A stretch of DNA of 64,000 nt from Heterostelium album PN500 (GCF_000004825.1 NW_008805089.1:248001-312000); one strand, 5' to 3'. Counted from the first letter of the stretch, positions 22,827-35,261 are shown. Notes: generated from the sequence alone by a model not told the origin. A program made the numbers and translations.

Positions 22827-23780
22827 TGTCTTTTTATATATATTTATTGATTTATTTTTTGATTTATCTATTAAAAATTAAATGACTTTACAAAATTTAT
22901 GAGATTTTCAAAATCTCAATATCACGACGTAAACAATATGATTAAAATTGTCTAAAAGGTTGGAAAATGATCAGGACAAATTATAATGAAGTTTAATAAA
23001 ATAATATTTTATATTTTTATTAAATAACTTATTTAAAAGAATAATAAGCGGTTTATTCTTTTAGAAATTGAAATACTTTTATTTTTGTTATTGATCTACA
23101 ATATAATAATTTTATATATATTAAGATTATTTTAATCCATTACTGGTCCGTAAATAAAATAATCATTTAATTATAAAAAAAACAAAGATATTAATTAGAT
23201 TTTCAAAATTGTCATAGTCAAAAAGGTTTCATTTCAATTTAATTTCATTTTTATTATTAGCAATAATGCTTATACTTAATTAAATTCTCATTTTATATTA
23301 GTTGATCTTGATCTTTTACTTACTTTTGTTCTGTTTTTTTTTTTTTAAATTATCTACAAAAACTAGCCCCTCTTATATATTTAAGTACTTTAATAATTGT
23401 GTTAATTCGTTGTTTGTAAAACAACAAAAAAAAACAAAGAAATTTGGAAAAAATTTAAATTATTTGTTTGATTTGTGGTGTTTTAAAAATGTGGTGGTAT
23501 CAAAACAATAAAAACTCGTAAATATATTTCTAAATCTATCTTTTTATATCTTGATATGATTCAGATTATAACGAATATTAAAAATCATGAAGGGTTTTCT
23601 TAAAACTTGTTTAAGTTTGTTATTTTAAAGAAATAAGTAATATTTTAAATTTCATTATTTATTTGTTAAAAAAAACAATATCCTATTTTTAAAATAATTT
23701 TTTGGATTAAATAAAATAATAATATTAATAATAAGAATAATTATATTAAAATAAATAATAATAATATTTATAATAATAAA
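22827..23780. other. Intergenic between divergent genes, no gene seen
   Basis: About 950 bp of AT-rich DNA upstream of both the kinase (minus) and the 354-residue gene (plus). No coding-like frame was found. Confidence 0.5.
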
Positions 23781-24845
23781 ATGTCAAGTGTTTTAGTTGA
23801 TACAAGTATTTTAACTTGTAATAATTTAAATAATATTGAAAATGAAGAAAAACAATTTACAAATGTTGAAATAGATAATAATAATAATATAGATTATATT
23901 AATAATATGAATGCCGTTGGCAATGGAAGTGGAATTCCAACTCGTACCACCATTAGTGCTGAGCAAATGGATATGTTTTTTACTCATGGCAATATCAGTT
24001 CTCTGGCAATGATGGATAAGGGTGGTCATTTCCTCTATGAGAATCAATTCTCGATTGAACCGGACCAGATTCTCTTGGTGAAGCAACTCTTTCAGAATAT
24101 GAAACTGACCTCTATCATTGGTAAGCAGCTGCGTATCAATGGAACCAACTACTATGTCGTAGCCAAATCGAAGAATTCCATTATGTTCACCACGCAATTC
24201 GATGGACTACGTGTTGCCCGATCGAAACAACGTGAACCAACCTTAATTGAACTATTCACCGAGTGTCTCGATTCATTTAAAATCCTATCAAAAAGTGTGA
24301 ATAACGTTAGAAAGAATTTAGAAGATTATAATATAATTAAAAATAGTAACAACAATAATGAAGAATCAACATCAACCTCTCCAACTACAACTAATAATAA
24401 TATTGCTGTTTCACCAACGGAATCATGTATTTCAACAACAAGTAGTGATAATAATAGCATGAATTCATTGAATTGTAATACCAAAGAGAAAGAAGGTCTT
24501 TTACATGAAAAGGTTGGATGTATGATTATTGCAAAGTGTATCGGTACTTTTGTGTTTGGTATCAATCAGAATATCGGTGATCGTCATGAGAGTACTCATT
24601 ATCGTCAGATATCAGAGACCTTTGAACTGATCGCTAATCTCGCCGAAGACATCAGATACGCTTCGGAATCAAACAGAGGTCTCTACCTAGATCTCAGTCT
24701 CGAAGATGAATATCCAACAGAGGCATCGGCATTCATCAATGATCTTAGTTTTAATCAACAAAACACAACTACAACAGTCAACAACAATAACAATAACAAC
24801 AATAATAACAATAATTTAACAACAGCAACAACAAATAATATTTAA
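23781..24845 (+). CDS. Uncharacterised protein, two small folded lobes
   Basis: A single-exon gene of 354 residues that I do not recognise. After an Asn-rich N-terminus, residues 64-175 form a compact alpha/beta lobe: ISSLAMMDKGGHFLYENQFS, a helix IEPDQILLVKQLFQNM, then IGKQLRINGTNYYVVAKSKN and a closing helix. The order of strands and helices recalls a profilin- or roadblock-like fold, but that is only a guess. After an Asn/Ser/Thr spacer a second lobe (VGCMIIAKCIGTFVFGINQN, then ETFELIANLAEDIRYASE) follows. The C-terminus is Thr/Asn repeat. It has no signal peptide or membrane segment. Confidence 0.7.
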   Translation: MSSVLVDTSILTCNNLNNIENEEKQFTNVEIDNNNNIDYINNMNAVGNGSGIPTRTTISAEQMDMFFTHGNISSLAMMDKGGHFLYENQFSIEPDQILLVKQLFQNMKLTSIIGKQLRINGTNYYVVAKSKNSIMFTTQFDGLRVARSKQREPTLIELFTECLDSFKILSKSVNNVRKNLEDYNIIKNSNNNNEESTSTSPTTTNNNIAVSPTESCISTTSSDNNSMNSLNCNTKEKEGLLHEKVGCMIIAKCIGTFVFGINQNIGDRHESTHYRQISETFELIANLAEDIRYASESNRGLYLDLSLEDEYPTEASAFINDLSFNQQNTTTTVNNNNNNNNNNNNLTTATTNNI

Positions 24846-25245
24846 ATTATATTTAAAACCTAATTTTAATTGTTATCATACATCATACTTATCTATCTAT
24901 CCATCTATTATAGTCAATCTATCAATACTATCATACCTTTTTAACAATTAATTGAAAATAAATAAAAATGAAATGCTTCAACCCAAAATATATTTGAAAA
25001 AATCTCTTTTTTTTTTTTTTTTTTTATCAACATGTTTTTTCACCTTTCAGTTTCCCAATGTCCATTAACTTTTAAAAGTCTTATAATTACTTTTATAATA
25101 ATAATAATTTTATGATTAATTATTAAAGAGGAAGAAGAAGAAGAAGAGAAAGATAATCAATTGTTTTATTTTGATTTATTTTGATTTATTTATTAATATT
25201 TAATTAAATTGTTTAATTACATATTATTAATATTTAAAGAGAATA
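24846..25245. other. Intergenic, no gene seen
   Basis: 400 bp between two plus-strand genes. It has a T run near 25007-25025 and a GAA repeat near 25129-25150. Confidence 0.5.
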
Positions 25246-28094
25246 ATGGATAAAACAACAACAACAACAACACCAGCAGCATCAACTACAACTACATCGA
25301 CACCAGCATCAACAGCATCAACTACAACAACACCAGCAGCAGCACCAACAACAACAACAGCAACAACATCATCTTCTTCAAATACTACTACAGTCAATTC
25401 AGCCAATACAAATACATCATCGACAACAATGTCTTCACAGCAGCAACAATCATCATCATCATCATCATCATCATCAACAAGCAATAGTAGTAATATAAAT
25501 GGTACATCAAGTAATAATACAGGTACATCAACAGCTACAAGCAATGGAAATACACAACAATTACAACAACAAGATGCAGTAAAGACATTCGAACATCTAT
25601 TGAGAAAATCACAGCGTTTATTTGTTGGTTTACGTGACCTTCCTCAATTCGGTAGACAATGGCAACCTTTCTTTCAAAAGACATTTGAATTATATACAAA
25701 AGTATGTTTGTTAACAACAATCTACTATACTAGTAATACAATACAAATACTAATTAAATATTATTATATTATAATTGTATAGCTTTGGAAACATCAACAA
25801 TTATATAGATCAATTTTAGAAGATAAAACAAAATATGGTTTAAAGAGATGTGAAATCGGTGAAATTGCATCAAAGATAGGACAGTTATATTATCACTATT
25901 AGTATGTTAATGTTACATATTTACAATCAGCATTATATTATACAATATTATTTATTAATAACTATTTATTAATAACTATTTAGTTTAAGAACAAGTGATA
26001 CAAACTATTTAAATGAATCATATATATTCTATGAAGCAATTAGATTAAGATCATACTTTAAAGATGTTTCTTCCGATACTAAAATGTAAGTTAGTTAACT
26101 TATAGTTAGTTATTAATAGACTAAACTAAATTAACTAACTAACTAACAACATATCATATTTATAGGCCAGATATGATGGTAAAACAACTTAGATACTATG
26201 CCAGATTCATTGTGGTTTGTCTATTGCTCAATAGAAAGAAGGTGGTGTTTGAGCTTGTCGAGGAGTTGTTCAAGCACGTCAAAGACTACACAAAGATCTA
26301 CAAGCCGAACGATGCACACGAGTGGTCTCTTGTGATACAGGAGATCTTCTCATTCCTACAGGCCGATCAATGCCTCTCTTTCACCGACAACAACAACAAC
26401 AACCAACACGTTCAACTCTCACACCGGCTATCGGCATCATTACAACAGCAATTAATACAATTAGCTACAACATCACCATCATCAACATCATCAACATCTT
26501 CATCCACAAGCAACAACAACAACAACAATAATAATAATAATAATACAACCGACTCATCTACATCGACACAAATATTACAACAAGCCATTCTAGTTGGTAA
26601 TCATCAGAATCAAATTAAATTCAGTGAGATTACACTCGATATGTTTAGAATGACACAATCATTAGAATATGAAACACCTGAACTTAAAGTATGTTGCCAA
26701 TAACAAATGTTAATTATCTACAAACAGCAGACTAATCAAATCAAATCAATTTTAGGATCCATCCGATAAACAACAACAACCATCACAGGATCATAAACTA
26801 GCTGATATTACATCAACTGGAACATCATCATCATCAAAGAAGAAGAACCCACATAAATATCTACTTTACAGACCAACCATTACACAACTATTATTATTCC
26901 TTTCGAATGCATCAAAAGTAACTATTCATTCCATTATTAAATTAACTTAATTTAATTAATTAGATATTAACAAATATATTATATAATAAAAAATTAGGAA
27001 TTAGGAGAGAATAAAGCATTATTATTATATCTCTCTGTCGATGGTGTAAAGAATAGTCAAGAATCCAATGATAGCACCTATGCAAATGCATTGTTGATGA
27101 ACTCACAGAAATCGATGACAACAACTACATCTCCAACTCCACAGAAATCATCTCCTACCTCTACTGCTTCTTCTTCAGTTAATAAAACAGATGATCATAA
27201 TAATAATTCAACTGATAAAACCAATAATAATAATAATAATAATAACAATCAACATAATAATTGTAGTATCAATACGGATGGTGTTAAGATGGAAGCATTA
27301 TATCCAATGGATCTGATGCCTTTCTGTAGAAAACCATTCTTTTTAATTATTGACTCACAATGCAGCAACATTTTCAAAGATATAACTCCACCATTCAACC
27401 AACCATTCATCTCATTACTCTCACCATTGGCAACTCCAAAGAGTATGTATAAAAAAAACTATTATTATTATTATTATTTATAAATTTTATATTAACAACT
27501 AACTTTTTATTTATTTATTTATTTTTAAAATAAAATCAGAAATAATTAGTAATAATAAAAGAAATTCACCATTTGGAAACTTGTTTACATTCTTTTTACA
27601 TGATCCTCTTGGTGCATTCTGTGATATGACATCGTGCAATAAGATATCGCTAAAGAGTCTGTCAAACTATCAGTCGATAGTTCAGTCGGCAATGGTCAAC
27701 ATAGCCAAACTCTTGTTTGAGGCACCAAAGCTACATTCATCGTTCAGCTTCTTTATGATGGACGACTTTTTAAGAACATTTATAATTAGATTCATTTTCT
27801 GTCATGCCGTATTTCATTTACACAAAGAATTCTGTCAAGATAGTTCTGTAAGTATTTTTTATTTATTTTGCTAAATGATAATTATTAATTACTAGTTACT
27901 GACAAATAATAATTTATAAAAAATAGATGTATCAGGTATCTAGTAATCCATCTATTCCTTCAAATATACTACTACATCAAAGTGTTTTAAACTCTGTGAT
28001 ACAATTGGCAACAGCACTCAATTGCTCAGAACAGTTCAATGTTAATGCAAATGATATTCCACTACAAAACCTATCAATTGATAATAATAATTAA
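25246..28094 (+). CDS. SCAI homologue (suppressor of cancer cell invasion family)
   Basis: Eight exons (25246-25701, 25783-25901, 25984-26085, 26166-26688, 26756-26917, 26998-27442, 27540-27847, 27927-28094) join into 760 residues in one frame. Residues 1-105 are Thr/Ser/Gln repeats. The SCAI domain then runs almost to the end: LLRKSQRLFVGLRDLPQFG, ESYIFYEAIRLRSYF, MMVKQLRYYARFIVVCLLLN, DAHEWSLVIQEIFSF, HKYLLYRPT and NLFTFFLHDPLGAFCDM. It is interrupted by Asn/Ser/Thr tracts. Animal SCAI is a nuclear cofactor that restrains MRTF/SRF transcription and acts in DNA repair; a similar nuclear role here is inferred. Exon 1 ends in the helix that continues in exon 2 (FELYTK, LWKHQQLYRSIL). Confidence 0.9.
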
Positions 28095-28396
28095 ACCTAT
28101 CATATAATACGACCGAATCCAAAACAGATAAAGAAAATTCAATAAAAAATAGTTTTTGGATAAAATTATTTAATTATAATTCATAATATAATTATAATGA
28201 TCTAGTTTCTACTTTTTTTTTTTTTATATTTTAAGGATTTAAATAAACTATTTATTATTAAAACATCAAACTTTTTTTTAATCCTGGAATAACTTGTTGA
28301 AATAGTAAAGAAATTTATATTTAAAATTAAAAAATTTATTAAACAACTAAATTATATATATATGTCGGACAAATTAAAAATCTATATTCCATTTCA
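28095..28396. other. Intergenic between convergent genes, no gene seen
   Basis: About 300 bp of AT-rich DNA between the stops of the SCAI gene and the matrix-protein gene. Confidence 0.5.
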
Positions 28397-29431
28397 TTAG
28401 CAATTTGGAATTGGTGAACTGGAACAAAGACCTGTTTGGACATTACATTGGTCGTAGGTGCATCTGTTGTTGTCGTTGCAATTCTTTTGGACGTGAGCGC
28501 AAGCTTGAGTGGAAGAATCACAGAAATCGAGGGTGCAGGGGTTACCATCGTCACAGCTTGGTGAAGAGGCAGTGCATCCATTGACTGGATCACATGACCA
28601 TCTGGTGCAGAAAGTATCGGTACCACAGGTCTTTGGACTGTATTCACATTGTCCGGTGGTGGTGTTGACGTAGTCGTTGGTGCATCTGTTGTTGTCATCA
28701 CAAGTGGTAGCCAAATGGTGAATACATCCTACATTTGGTTGACAGGTATCTATGGTGTTTGGATTGTTGTCATCACAGGAGATTTCAGTGTGAACACAGT
28801 TGTTTCCAGAGGTCGAATTGGAATTGCACGAATCGAGAGTGCATTTGTTGTTGTCGTCACACGAGATTGGAGTGAAGACACAGGCACCGGTTTTGGCGGA
28901 ACAAGAATCTTGGGTGCATGGATTGTTGTCATTGCAAACGACTGGGGTGTGAGTGCAACCGGTAGAGTTGGAGCAAGAGTCTACAGTGCATGGATTGAAG
29001 TCATCGCATGAAGTAGAGTATTCACAACACTTTCCATTGTTAATGAATTGGGTGACACATGGATTGGTGTTGTTGGTTGGACAAGTTGATTCGTTGGAGC
29101 ATGTGAATGGAATGTTAATGCAGCCAACACGACTATCACAGCTGTCGAGGGTGAATGGATTGGAATCATTGCAAGTCTTTGGTGTATGGGAGCATCCAGT
29201 TACTGGGTGGCAAGAATCGACAATGCACTTGTCGTTGGAATTACAATTGACTGGATTGCTGAAACATTGTCCAATTCCACCGCAGGTATCGATATAGCAT
29301 TTGTCTCTGCTATTGCAAGTTTGTTGGCAATAGTTTAGACCACCGCCAATTGAACCAATAGACAATTGTCCATTGACATTGATAATTGAGAAACTAATAA
29401 ATAAAATTAAAATGATTGATTGTTTGAACAT
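28397..29431 (-). CDS. Cysteine-rich extracellular matrix protein, CTDC repeats (ecmA/ecmB-like)
   Basis: Single-exon, 344 residues. A signal peptide occupies residues 1-21 (MFKQSIILILFISFSIINVN). The rest is about a dozen tandem repeats of roughly 24 residues with the pattern C.D.NPCT.D.C....G.C.HTP, the DICTY_CTDC repeat known from stalk and slug-sheath matrix proteins such as EcmA and EcmB. One repeat unit has lost its CT pair (DSNPFTLDSC), and one spacer region (TCPTNNTNPCVTQFI) is irregular. The protein is likely secreted and disulphide-rich, laid down in stalk or sheath during development. Its 5' side faces a 3-kb region without genes, which would suit a long developmental promoter. Confidence 0.92.
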   Translation of the reverse strand: MFKQSIILILFISFSIINVNGQLSIGSIGGGLNYCQQTCNSRDKCYIDTCGGIGQCFSNPVNCNSNDKCIVDSCHPVTGCSHTPKTCNDSNPFTLDSCDSRVGCINIPFTCSNESTCPTNNTNPCVTQFINNGKCCEYSTSCDDFNPCTVDSCSNSTGCTHTPVVCNDNNPCTQDSCSAKTGACVFTPISCDDNNKCTLDSCNSNSTSGNNCVHTEISCDDNNPNTIDTCQPNVGCIHHLATTCDDNNRCTNDYVNTTTGQCEYSPKTCGTDTFCTRWSCDPVNGCTASSPSCDDGNPCTLDFCDSSTQACAHVQKNCNDNNRCTYDQCNVQTGLCSSSPIPNC

Positions 29432-32400
29432 TTTTGAAACTTGGAAAATTGGTTATTAATTTAAGGTTAAAAAAAAAAAAAAAATATGGTTGGTAGGTAA
29501 GGTGTGAAGATGGGTAATATTATTAGGGAAAAATGAATCGAGAAGATAATATAAAAATCGGGATTTTAATTAATTACTATAATTAATTAAGGAGAAAATA
29601 TATAAAAAAAAAGAGAGTTGTGTGAAGTGTAGATGAATTGGATCAAAACTTGAGTGAACAAAAAAAATGTGATGAATATGATATGATGAAAATAATTAAA
29701 ATATGATGATGATGAATTAAGAATAAGATATAATAATATTGAGAATAAAAAACAATATGAAATCTAATTGATATATAAGTTATAAAAAACGATTGATTAA
29801 AATAAAATTTAGATATAAAAGATCGATTGGGTTTTAGAGGGAAAAAAACTAAGGTATTTAAATTAAAGAATAGAAAGATATAAAATATATATGAAAAAAT
29901 TATGATAACTATATTGTTTTTGCAAAACAAATCGGGGGAATAACAAATGCAGGAATTTAATATAAAGATAAAGATAAAAAAAAAGAAATATATAATTGAA
30001 AGAGATAGATATTTAAAATGTATGTTCGGTTTTGATGATTTGTCAAATGAGTGAAGTTTCAAATTTATAGGTTTTGGAAACCTCCACATGGGTTCGATCA
30101 ATGATCGCTTGGCAAGGCGCTAATCAACTTGGAAGAAGAAAAAAGCCACTCCAACCTCTCAAAAGGGGCATATCTAAGTGAACTTGAGTGCTGGTTGATA
30201 TATAGTTTTCTCTCTTTTCCAGATCTCAAATAGGAATTGATCGAAAAAAGGAAATAATCCTCCATTTGGATTGGATTAGATTAGACCAGTGGGTTGGAAG
30301 ATCCCAAAATCTGGTGCCAATAGATAGTGTTGATAGAATTTCTTGAAAACAGTAATCATCAATGTTATGGCTATATGAGCAGTATCTTGATATTTCCTTA
30401 CAATTATTGTTTGGGTCGTGAATAATCACTAATCAATAATCAAATGGATAGTAGATTGGGCCTATAATTGCAAACGAGAGAATATCATAAAACACCTGAA
30501 CCACCATCACCCGTAATCATCAACTTTTTTTAATAAAGTCTATAATTATCGAACACAAGTCGGCTGCCTGTCAACATCACATTAGCGGTACCGCAATAAA
30601 AAATCAAATCTAAATCTAAGAATTTAAACCCAAAAACAACCACGACACCAAAAATACACACCTAATCAAAAAAAAAAACAATTTGTTAATTTGATTTTCT
30701 ATTCTATCTAACGAAACAACCAACCAAACTAAACTAAAACTAAACTAACAAACCAACCACAAAACAAAGAAATATATTATAATATTTTGATTGTTGGTAT
30801 TGGTTTTTTTTTTGTTGGAGTAGTAGTGAGGATTGGATGGAAAAAAATCACACTTATACTAACACTATACATTCCGTAGCAGTGTGGCTTTGTGGTGTGT
30901 GAGTTGAGGTGTTTTCAAACAGTACAATCCACATTTTACAAGAGGGAACAAAACAAAACAGTAGATAACTACTTACATTTCAATGATTATTAATCTATCA
31001 AGGCGTTTTTATTTTTTGTTCCGGTGTTAATTTACTAAAAAACTAACATCATATTGATTATAATCTCGAAATACTAATTTTACACTTTTACTTTTTTTCA
31101 TATCTGTCTATCATTTTATCCATCTATCAATCAATTCAATTCACACTAAACTGAATGTTTTATCAAGTTTCATTGAGAATTGAAAATTATTTGAAAATCT
31201 CAAAGTATGGTAAAAAACAAAAAAAAAGATAAAAAAAAAAATACTGAAAAAAAGATGATCAGCAAAACCAGTAAACTGGGGTAAAAAAAGTATTGCAAAA
31301 ATTTATACCCCACCATTTTATATTGACGATCATCTGTGAAAAATCGTATTTTATTTATAGGTTATTTGGTGGTTAATTTGGTGAGTGAGTGTGTTGGTTT
31401 GTGATACAATACTATCCATCAACTTTAGGATCACTCTTTAATGTGTGTTTTATTAATTTACTCTACACTAAAGTCACCACTATTGTCAGGTGAAATAAAC
31501 ACCCACTATTTTTGTTCTTGAATTGATTGGTATTAATTTGATTGATTGATTCTTAATGATTGGTCAAAGTTTGTTTTTTTATAATTAAGAACAATAATAT
31601 AATTTCAAAAAATTTAAAGTTATCTACTTTTTCTAAACCAAACCTTCAAACAAAAGTAAAATGATGTTCGAACATCATTACAATCATTCTAGAGGCACAT
31701 GATCAGTTTTCATAAATAACAGTCAGTCAATCAATATATATGCAATATGTCCAACAACCAATTTTTAATTAGAAATCAAATCCAATGACATGAAATTAAT
31801 ATATCAAGATATATCGAGATCAAACAAGATCATACTATTTAAATATCGTTATATATCCAGTGATTGAAATAGATAGATATAATAAACCAACCAACTCTTC
31901 AGAGAATTATAATTTTGATTCAACTGAACATCGATTCAGTTTCTGGTCATTTTTTCCAACAAACAAAATGTATTTTTGAAAAGGACGACAAGAATGTAGT
32001 AATATATTATTGGATCATCAACCCAATGATAGAATAGCAAATGATCTCTAACATCAAGATGTAACTGTAATTAGAAGAGGTATTTGACACTTTAAATAAC
32101 CCTTGTGTATAATGATTTTGCACCAAACATTGGGCAGACCAATCTATTAGGTCAGAAATAAATCTATTTAAACAATAAAAAGATCTTCATTGAATAAACT
32201 AAATTAAATTTAAAAAGAAAGTTACACTATTTAATATTGCACTTTTCATTCTGAACAAAAAAGGTTGATTATTCGAGTTGAATTGAAACAAATAGAAGAA
32301 AAATTTATAAACATTTACAAATAGAAAGATTTGAATGATTGTGATTGTGGTATAACAATGATAATAATAATGATGATAATGGATATTGTACAATTAATAT

Positions 32401-32468
32401 TTGTTTTAATTTAAAGATCTGAGGGAAATTTCACCAAAGAAAATGTTATTTTATTTCTAACAGCAAAT
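29432..32468. other. Long gene-free region upstream of the matrix-protein gene
   Basis: 3 kb without a convincing gene. Contents: AT-rich leader with long A runs to about 29990. Next comes a block of lower AT at about 30080-30440 with short frames on the minus strand (one of 67 codons) but no start context or splicing partner. A GT-rich stretch lies near 30885-30920 (TTTGTGGTGTGTGAG), an AC-rich segment at 30630-30770, and a possible structured RNA at 31253-31335. The GT-rich stretch resembles the G-box type of element used by dictyostelid developmental genes; this is an inference. Confidence 0.5.
31253..31335 (+). ncRNA. Candidate structured RNA (nested stems)
   Basis: An outer stem AGATGATC / GATCATCT closes an 83-nt segment, with an inner stem GGGGTA / TACCCC (31278-31283 with 31306-31311) and a small hairpin CCAG-TAAA-CTGG beside it. 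Three nested or adjacent stems in AT-rich DNA are unusual. No known family is matched. The strand is a guess because the stems are symmetric, and it may be chance. Confidence 0.25.
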
Positions 32469-32952
32469 TTAGTTGGTCTTTTCTTCCTTCTTGTTCATGG
32501 TGACTTCAACATCAACACCCATTTCGATGGAGATGGAGTTCTATAATTATTAATTAATAAAGATAGGTAATTGAATTATAATGATTAGTATTCTATTTTT
32601 TTATGTTTTTGATTTCTATAAATCTAACTATGTTGTTACTTACCATATCCTTGAGGAAATCTTGGGTGGACAAGATGTGGATGACACGCTTGTGGATTCT
32701 CATTTCGAAACGATCCCAGGTGTTGGTACCCTCACCACATGGTGACTTACGGGTGGTGATACGCAAGACACGGTTTGGCATACGGATTGGACCCTTTGCT
32801 CTGACACGCTTCTTCTTGGCGAGATCGATGAGATCAGAGCAGACACGCTCCAAAGCCTTTGGGTTGGTTGAGCTCAAAGTGATGGAGATCTTTGAGGTTT
32901 GTGGGGCAGCAACTTGCTCTCCCTCGACTTTCTTTGGTGGCATCATAGACAT
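32469..32952 (-). CDS. rps20: 40S ribosomal protein S20 (uS10)
   Basis: Component of the small-subunit head. Exons 32644-32952 and 32469-32540 give 126 residues. Recognised by [60 protein letters not shown] and [10 protein letters not shown], all core uS10 sequence, and by the acidic/basic C-terminus [18 protein letters not shown]. The codon use is clearly less AT-rich than in neighbours, as expected for a highly expressed gene. The start is the first of two close ATGs (MSMMPPKK); the second is possible. Confidence 0.97.
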
Positions 32953-33329
32953 GTTTGATTGTTACGTTGGATTTACTTTCTGTTGAAAGAGATAATACAC
33001 AAAAACAGAGGTGAGTGACGTAAAGAAAAAAAAAATTCATTTTTTTTTTCAATTTTTGTTCGATCATGCCCACAGAAAGTCCAAAAAAAAATAATTATTA
33101 AAAAAGAAATTAATAAAATATAAAAAAAAATCGAATAAAAAAATTAGAAAATTTTCAAAATGAGAGTAACGTTCGTTTGTAATAATTTAATTTATTTATC
33201 TTTCGATGATTGAAGTTAATTAATATCTTATTATTAATTAAATGATTATTATTTATTATTTATGATTTATATTATGATAAATCATATTTGTTATTGTTTA
33301 TTATTTATTATTATTTATTTATTTATTAT
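32953..33329. other. Intergenic, no gene seen
   Basis: AT-rich DNA with TTATTTATT repeats (33240-33330), upstream of rps20 and downstream of the membrane-protein gene. Confidence 0.5.
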
Positions 33330-35218
33330 TTATCTAGAGGTTTGTGATGCTGCATCTTTACACATTGTACCTAGTTTTGGTTTAAACTGATGGTTGTATT
33401 CCTCACATAGTTGAGAGAATAATATCTTTTCATCTCTAATCTTTCCATCGTATTTTCCTGAAATAAAATAAATCTAAATAAATAAGAAAAGTTGGTTGTT
33501 TAGTATATACTATTGAATATATTATTGTTTTTTTTGTTATTTGATTGATGACATACACCTAAAGATATTAAAATCGATAAAATTGTGGAATTGATGAAAC
33601 GATTCAAATCAGATCCTGCCGAAACCATCAATGCTACGTGAAGCGGCGAAAAGAATGTAAAGATAGTTTTACATGTGAATTCTATATTGAATAAGGTTAA
33701 TCTTATTATTCGATTAAATATTAATATTATATTATTTTATACATACTTGGTTCCCAAACACTTAAAACAACGACATTGTCAACTGATCCCATTGGCTATA
33801 AGTTATAAGTAAGTAAAAGTATTAATATTTGGTTGATATTATAATGAATATCTAATTGAATTGATTGATAATTACTGTTTCAATTGCTTCAATATGCATA
33901 TTTGGACTTTGGAAATGATTCTAAAATAATTATAATATTGGATAATAGATATTCATTAGTATTAGTATTATTTCTGAAGTGATTGATTGATTGATTGATT
34001 GTGATTGATTTGTTATTCGATCGAGCCTTACACTTGTATATCTATATAAATGAACATTCTTTTTAGAATAAAGATAATAAAAACAATTTACAACTGAAAT
34101 GATAACTAGAATAAATCCAATAAACTACAGGTAGTATTATATTAAAAATAGTTGTTAGTATTGATTTGATTGATAGTAAACGGTAAACTTACATTTCCAA
34201 ATAGTTCAATAGAGTAACCGAAAAGTAATGCATTTAAAATTATACATAAAACATATCTGTAAGTGAAGTTAATGAGTTTTCAATGATTGGTTAGTTAGTT
34301 CGTTAGCATAGGTGATGATGATGATTATGATACTATTGGAATAAACTTACATGCATGAATTGTAGAAAGGATGATTGAAAAGAATGAGTGCTTCCTCGTG
34401 GTATTCATCCCATTTGTTGATAGGATATGAAGTTATATCTTGAATACGTTGTTTGATTGTCTTTGGTTTGATTTTAGCTGGTGTTGACCTGTTAGAGTCT
34501 GCCATCGTGCTGCTGCTGCCGCCACTGTCAACCGATATATCTGATTTGCCTGGAATATAAAAGAGTTCCTGTGCCTCCAACTGATCGATATCATCTACAT
34601 CGTCGGGTGACCAATAGAATGAACTGTTATCCATGAATTGTGTCGATATATTATTGCTGTTGCTACTGTACGGTGAAATTGGGAATGTCGATGATGACGA
34701 CGATTGATTTTCAGAGTTGCTGCCGGCTGGAGACGATGGATAGATATGTACTTTCGGTTTGATTGCAGATACTGTTACACTCTTTCTTGATGCAGTCATT
34801 GGTATTGGATTGCCACTGCCACCAGTGCCACCACTGTTTGAAATAGGTGTATTAAAGTTATTGTGATAAATTCCACTTTTTGTTGGTGCGATAGGTGTTA
34901 CTGGTGTCATTGGAACTGCTCCAATTCCACTTCCACTTCCACTTCCATTCCCACTTACATTTGGTATGACCGATGCTCTTTTTGTGAAAATATTTATAGG
35001 TGTAGGTGGTGTTTCTACATATCTGTATAGAGACGATCTTCTTTGTTGTGGTGGTTGTTGATTTTGATTTTTATTTTGATCTAAAAAATCATGTGATTGT
35101 TGTTGTTGTTGTTGTTGCTGCTGAAATAAATTGGTACCAATTCCACTGCCACTTCCACTTCCACTTCCACTTTGAAATGGATTCGATTGCTGTTTATTTG
35201 ATATTGATGTTCTTTTTA

Positions 35219-35254
<36 letters not shown>

Positions 35255-35261
35255 TATTCAT
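33330..35261 (-). CDS. Uncharacterised membrane protein with disordered N-terminus
   Basis: Seven exons (34351-35261, 34193-34256, 34032-34124, 33876-33920, 33747-33795, 33559-33681, 33330-33457) keep one frame for 470 residues. I do not recognise the gene. Residues 1-270 are low complexity: Asn, Gln, Gly-Ser and Ser/Pro stretches. A folded membrane part follows. KWDEYHEEALILFNHPFYNS leads into two helices (CIYVLCIILNALLFGYSI, FIGFILVIISVVNCFYYLY), then VVVLSVWEPKF, TIFTFFSPLHVALMVSAG and STILSILISL, and an amphipathic tail EKILFSQLCEEYNHQFKPKL. The NHPFY entry to the first helix recalls Spo7/CNEP1R1-type proteins, and the general layout recalls nuclear-membrane proteins, but neither match is firm. 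Confidence 0.72.

Noticed and set aside
25227-25544. 105-codon minus-strand frame of Val/Asp runs
   Set aside because: Antisense of the Thr/Ser repeats at the SCAI N-terminus.
29643-30101. 152-codon minus-strand frame rich in Ile/Phe/Tyr
   Set aside because: It is the typical translation of AT-rich noncoding DNA and has no domain or splice partner.
30226-30429. 67-codon minus-strand frame
   Set aside because: Not linked to other exons by plausible splice sites, and the text has no recognisable motif; left as part of the gene-free region.
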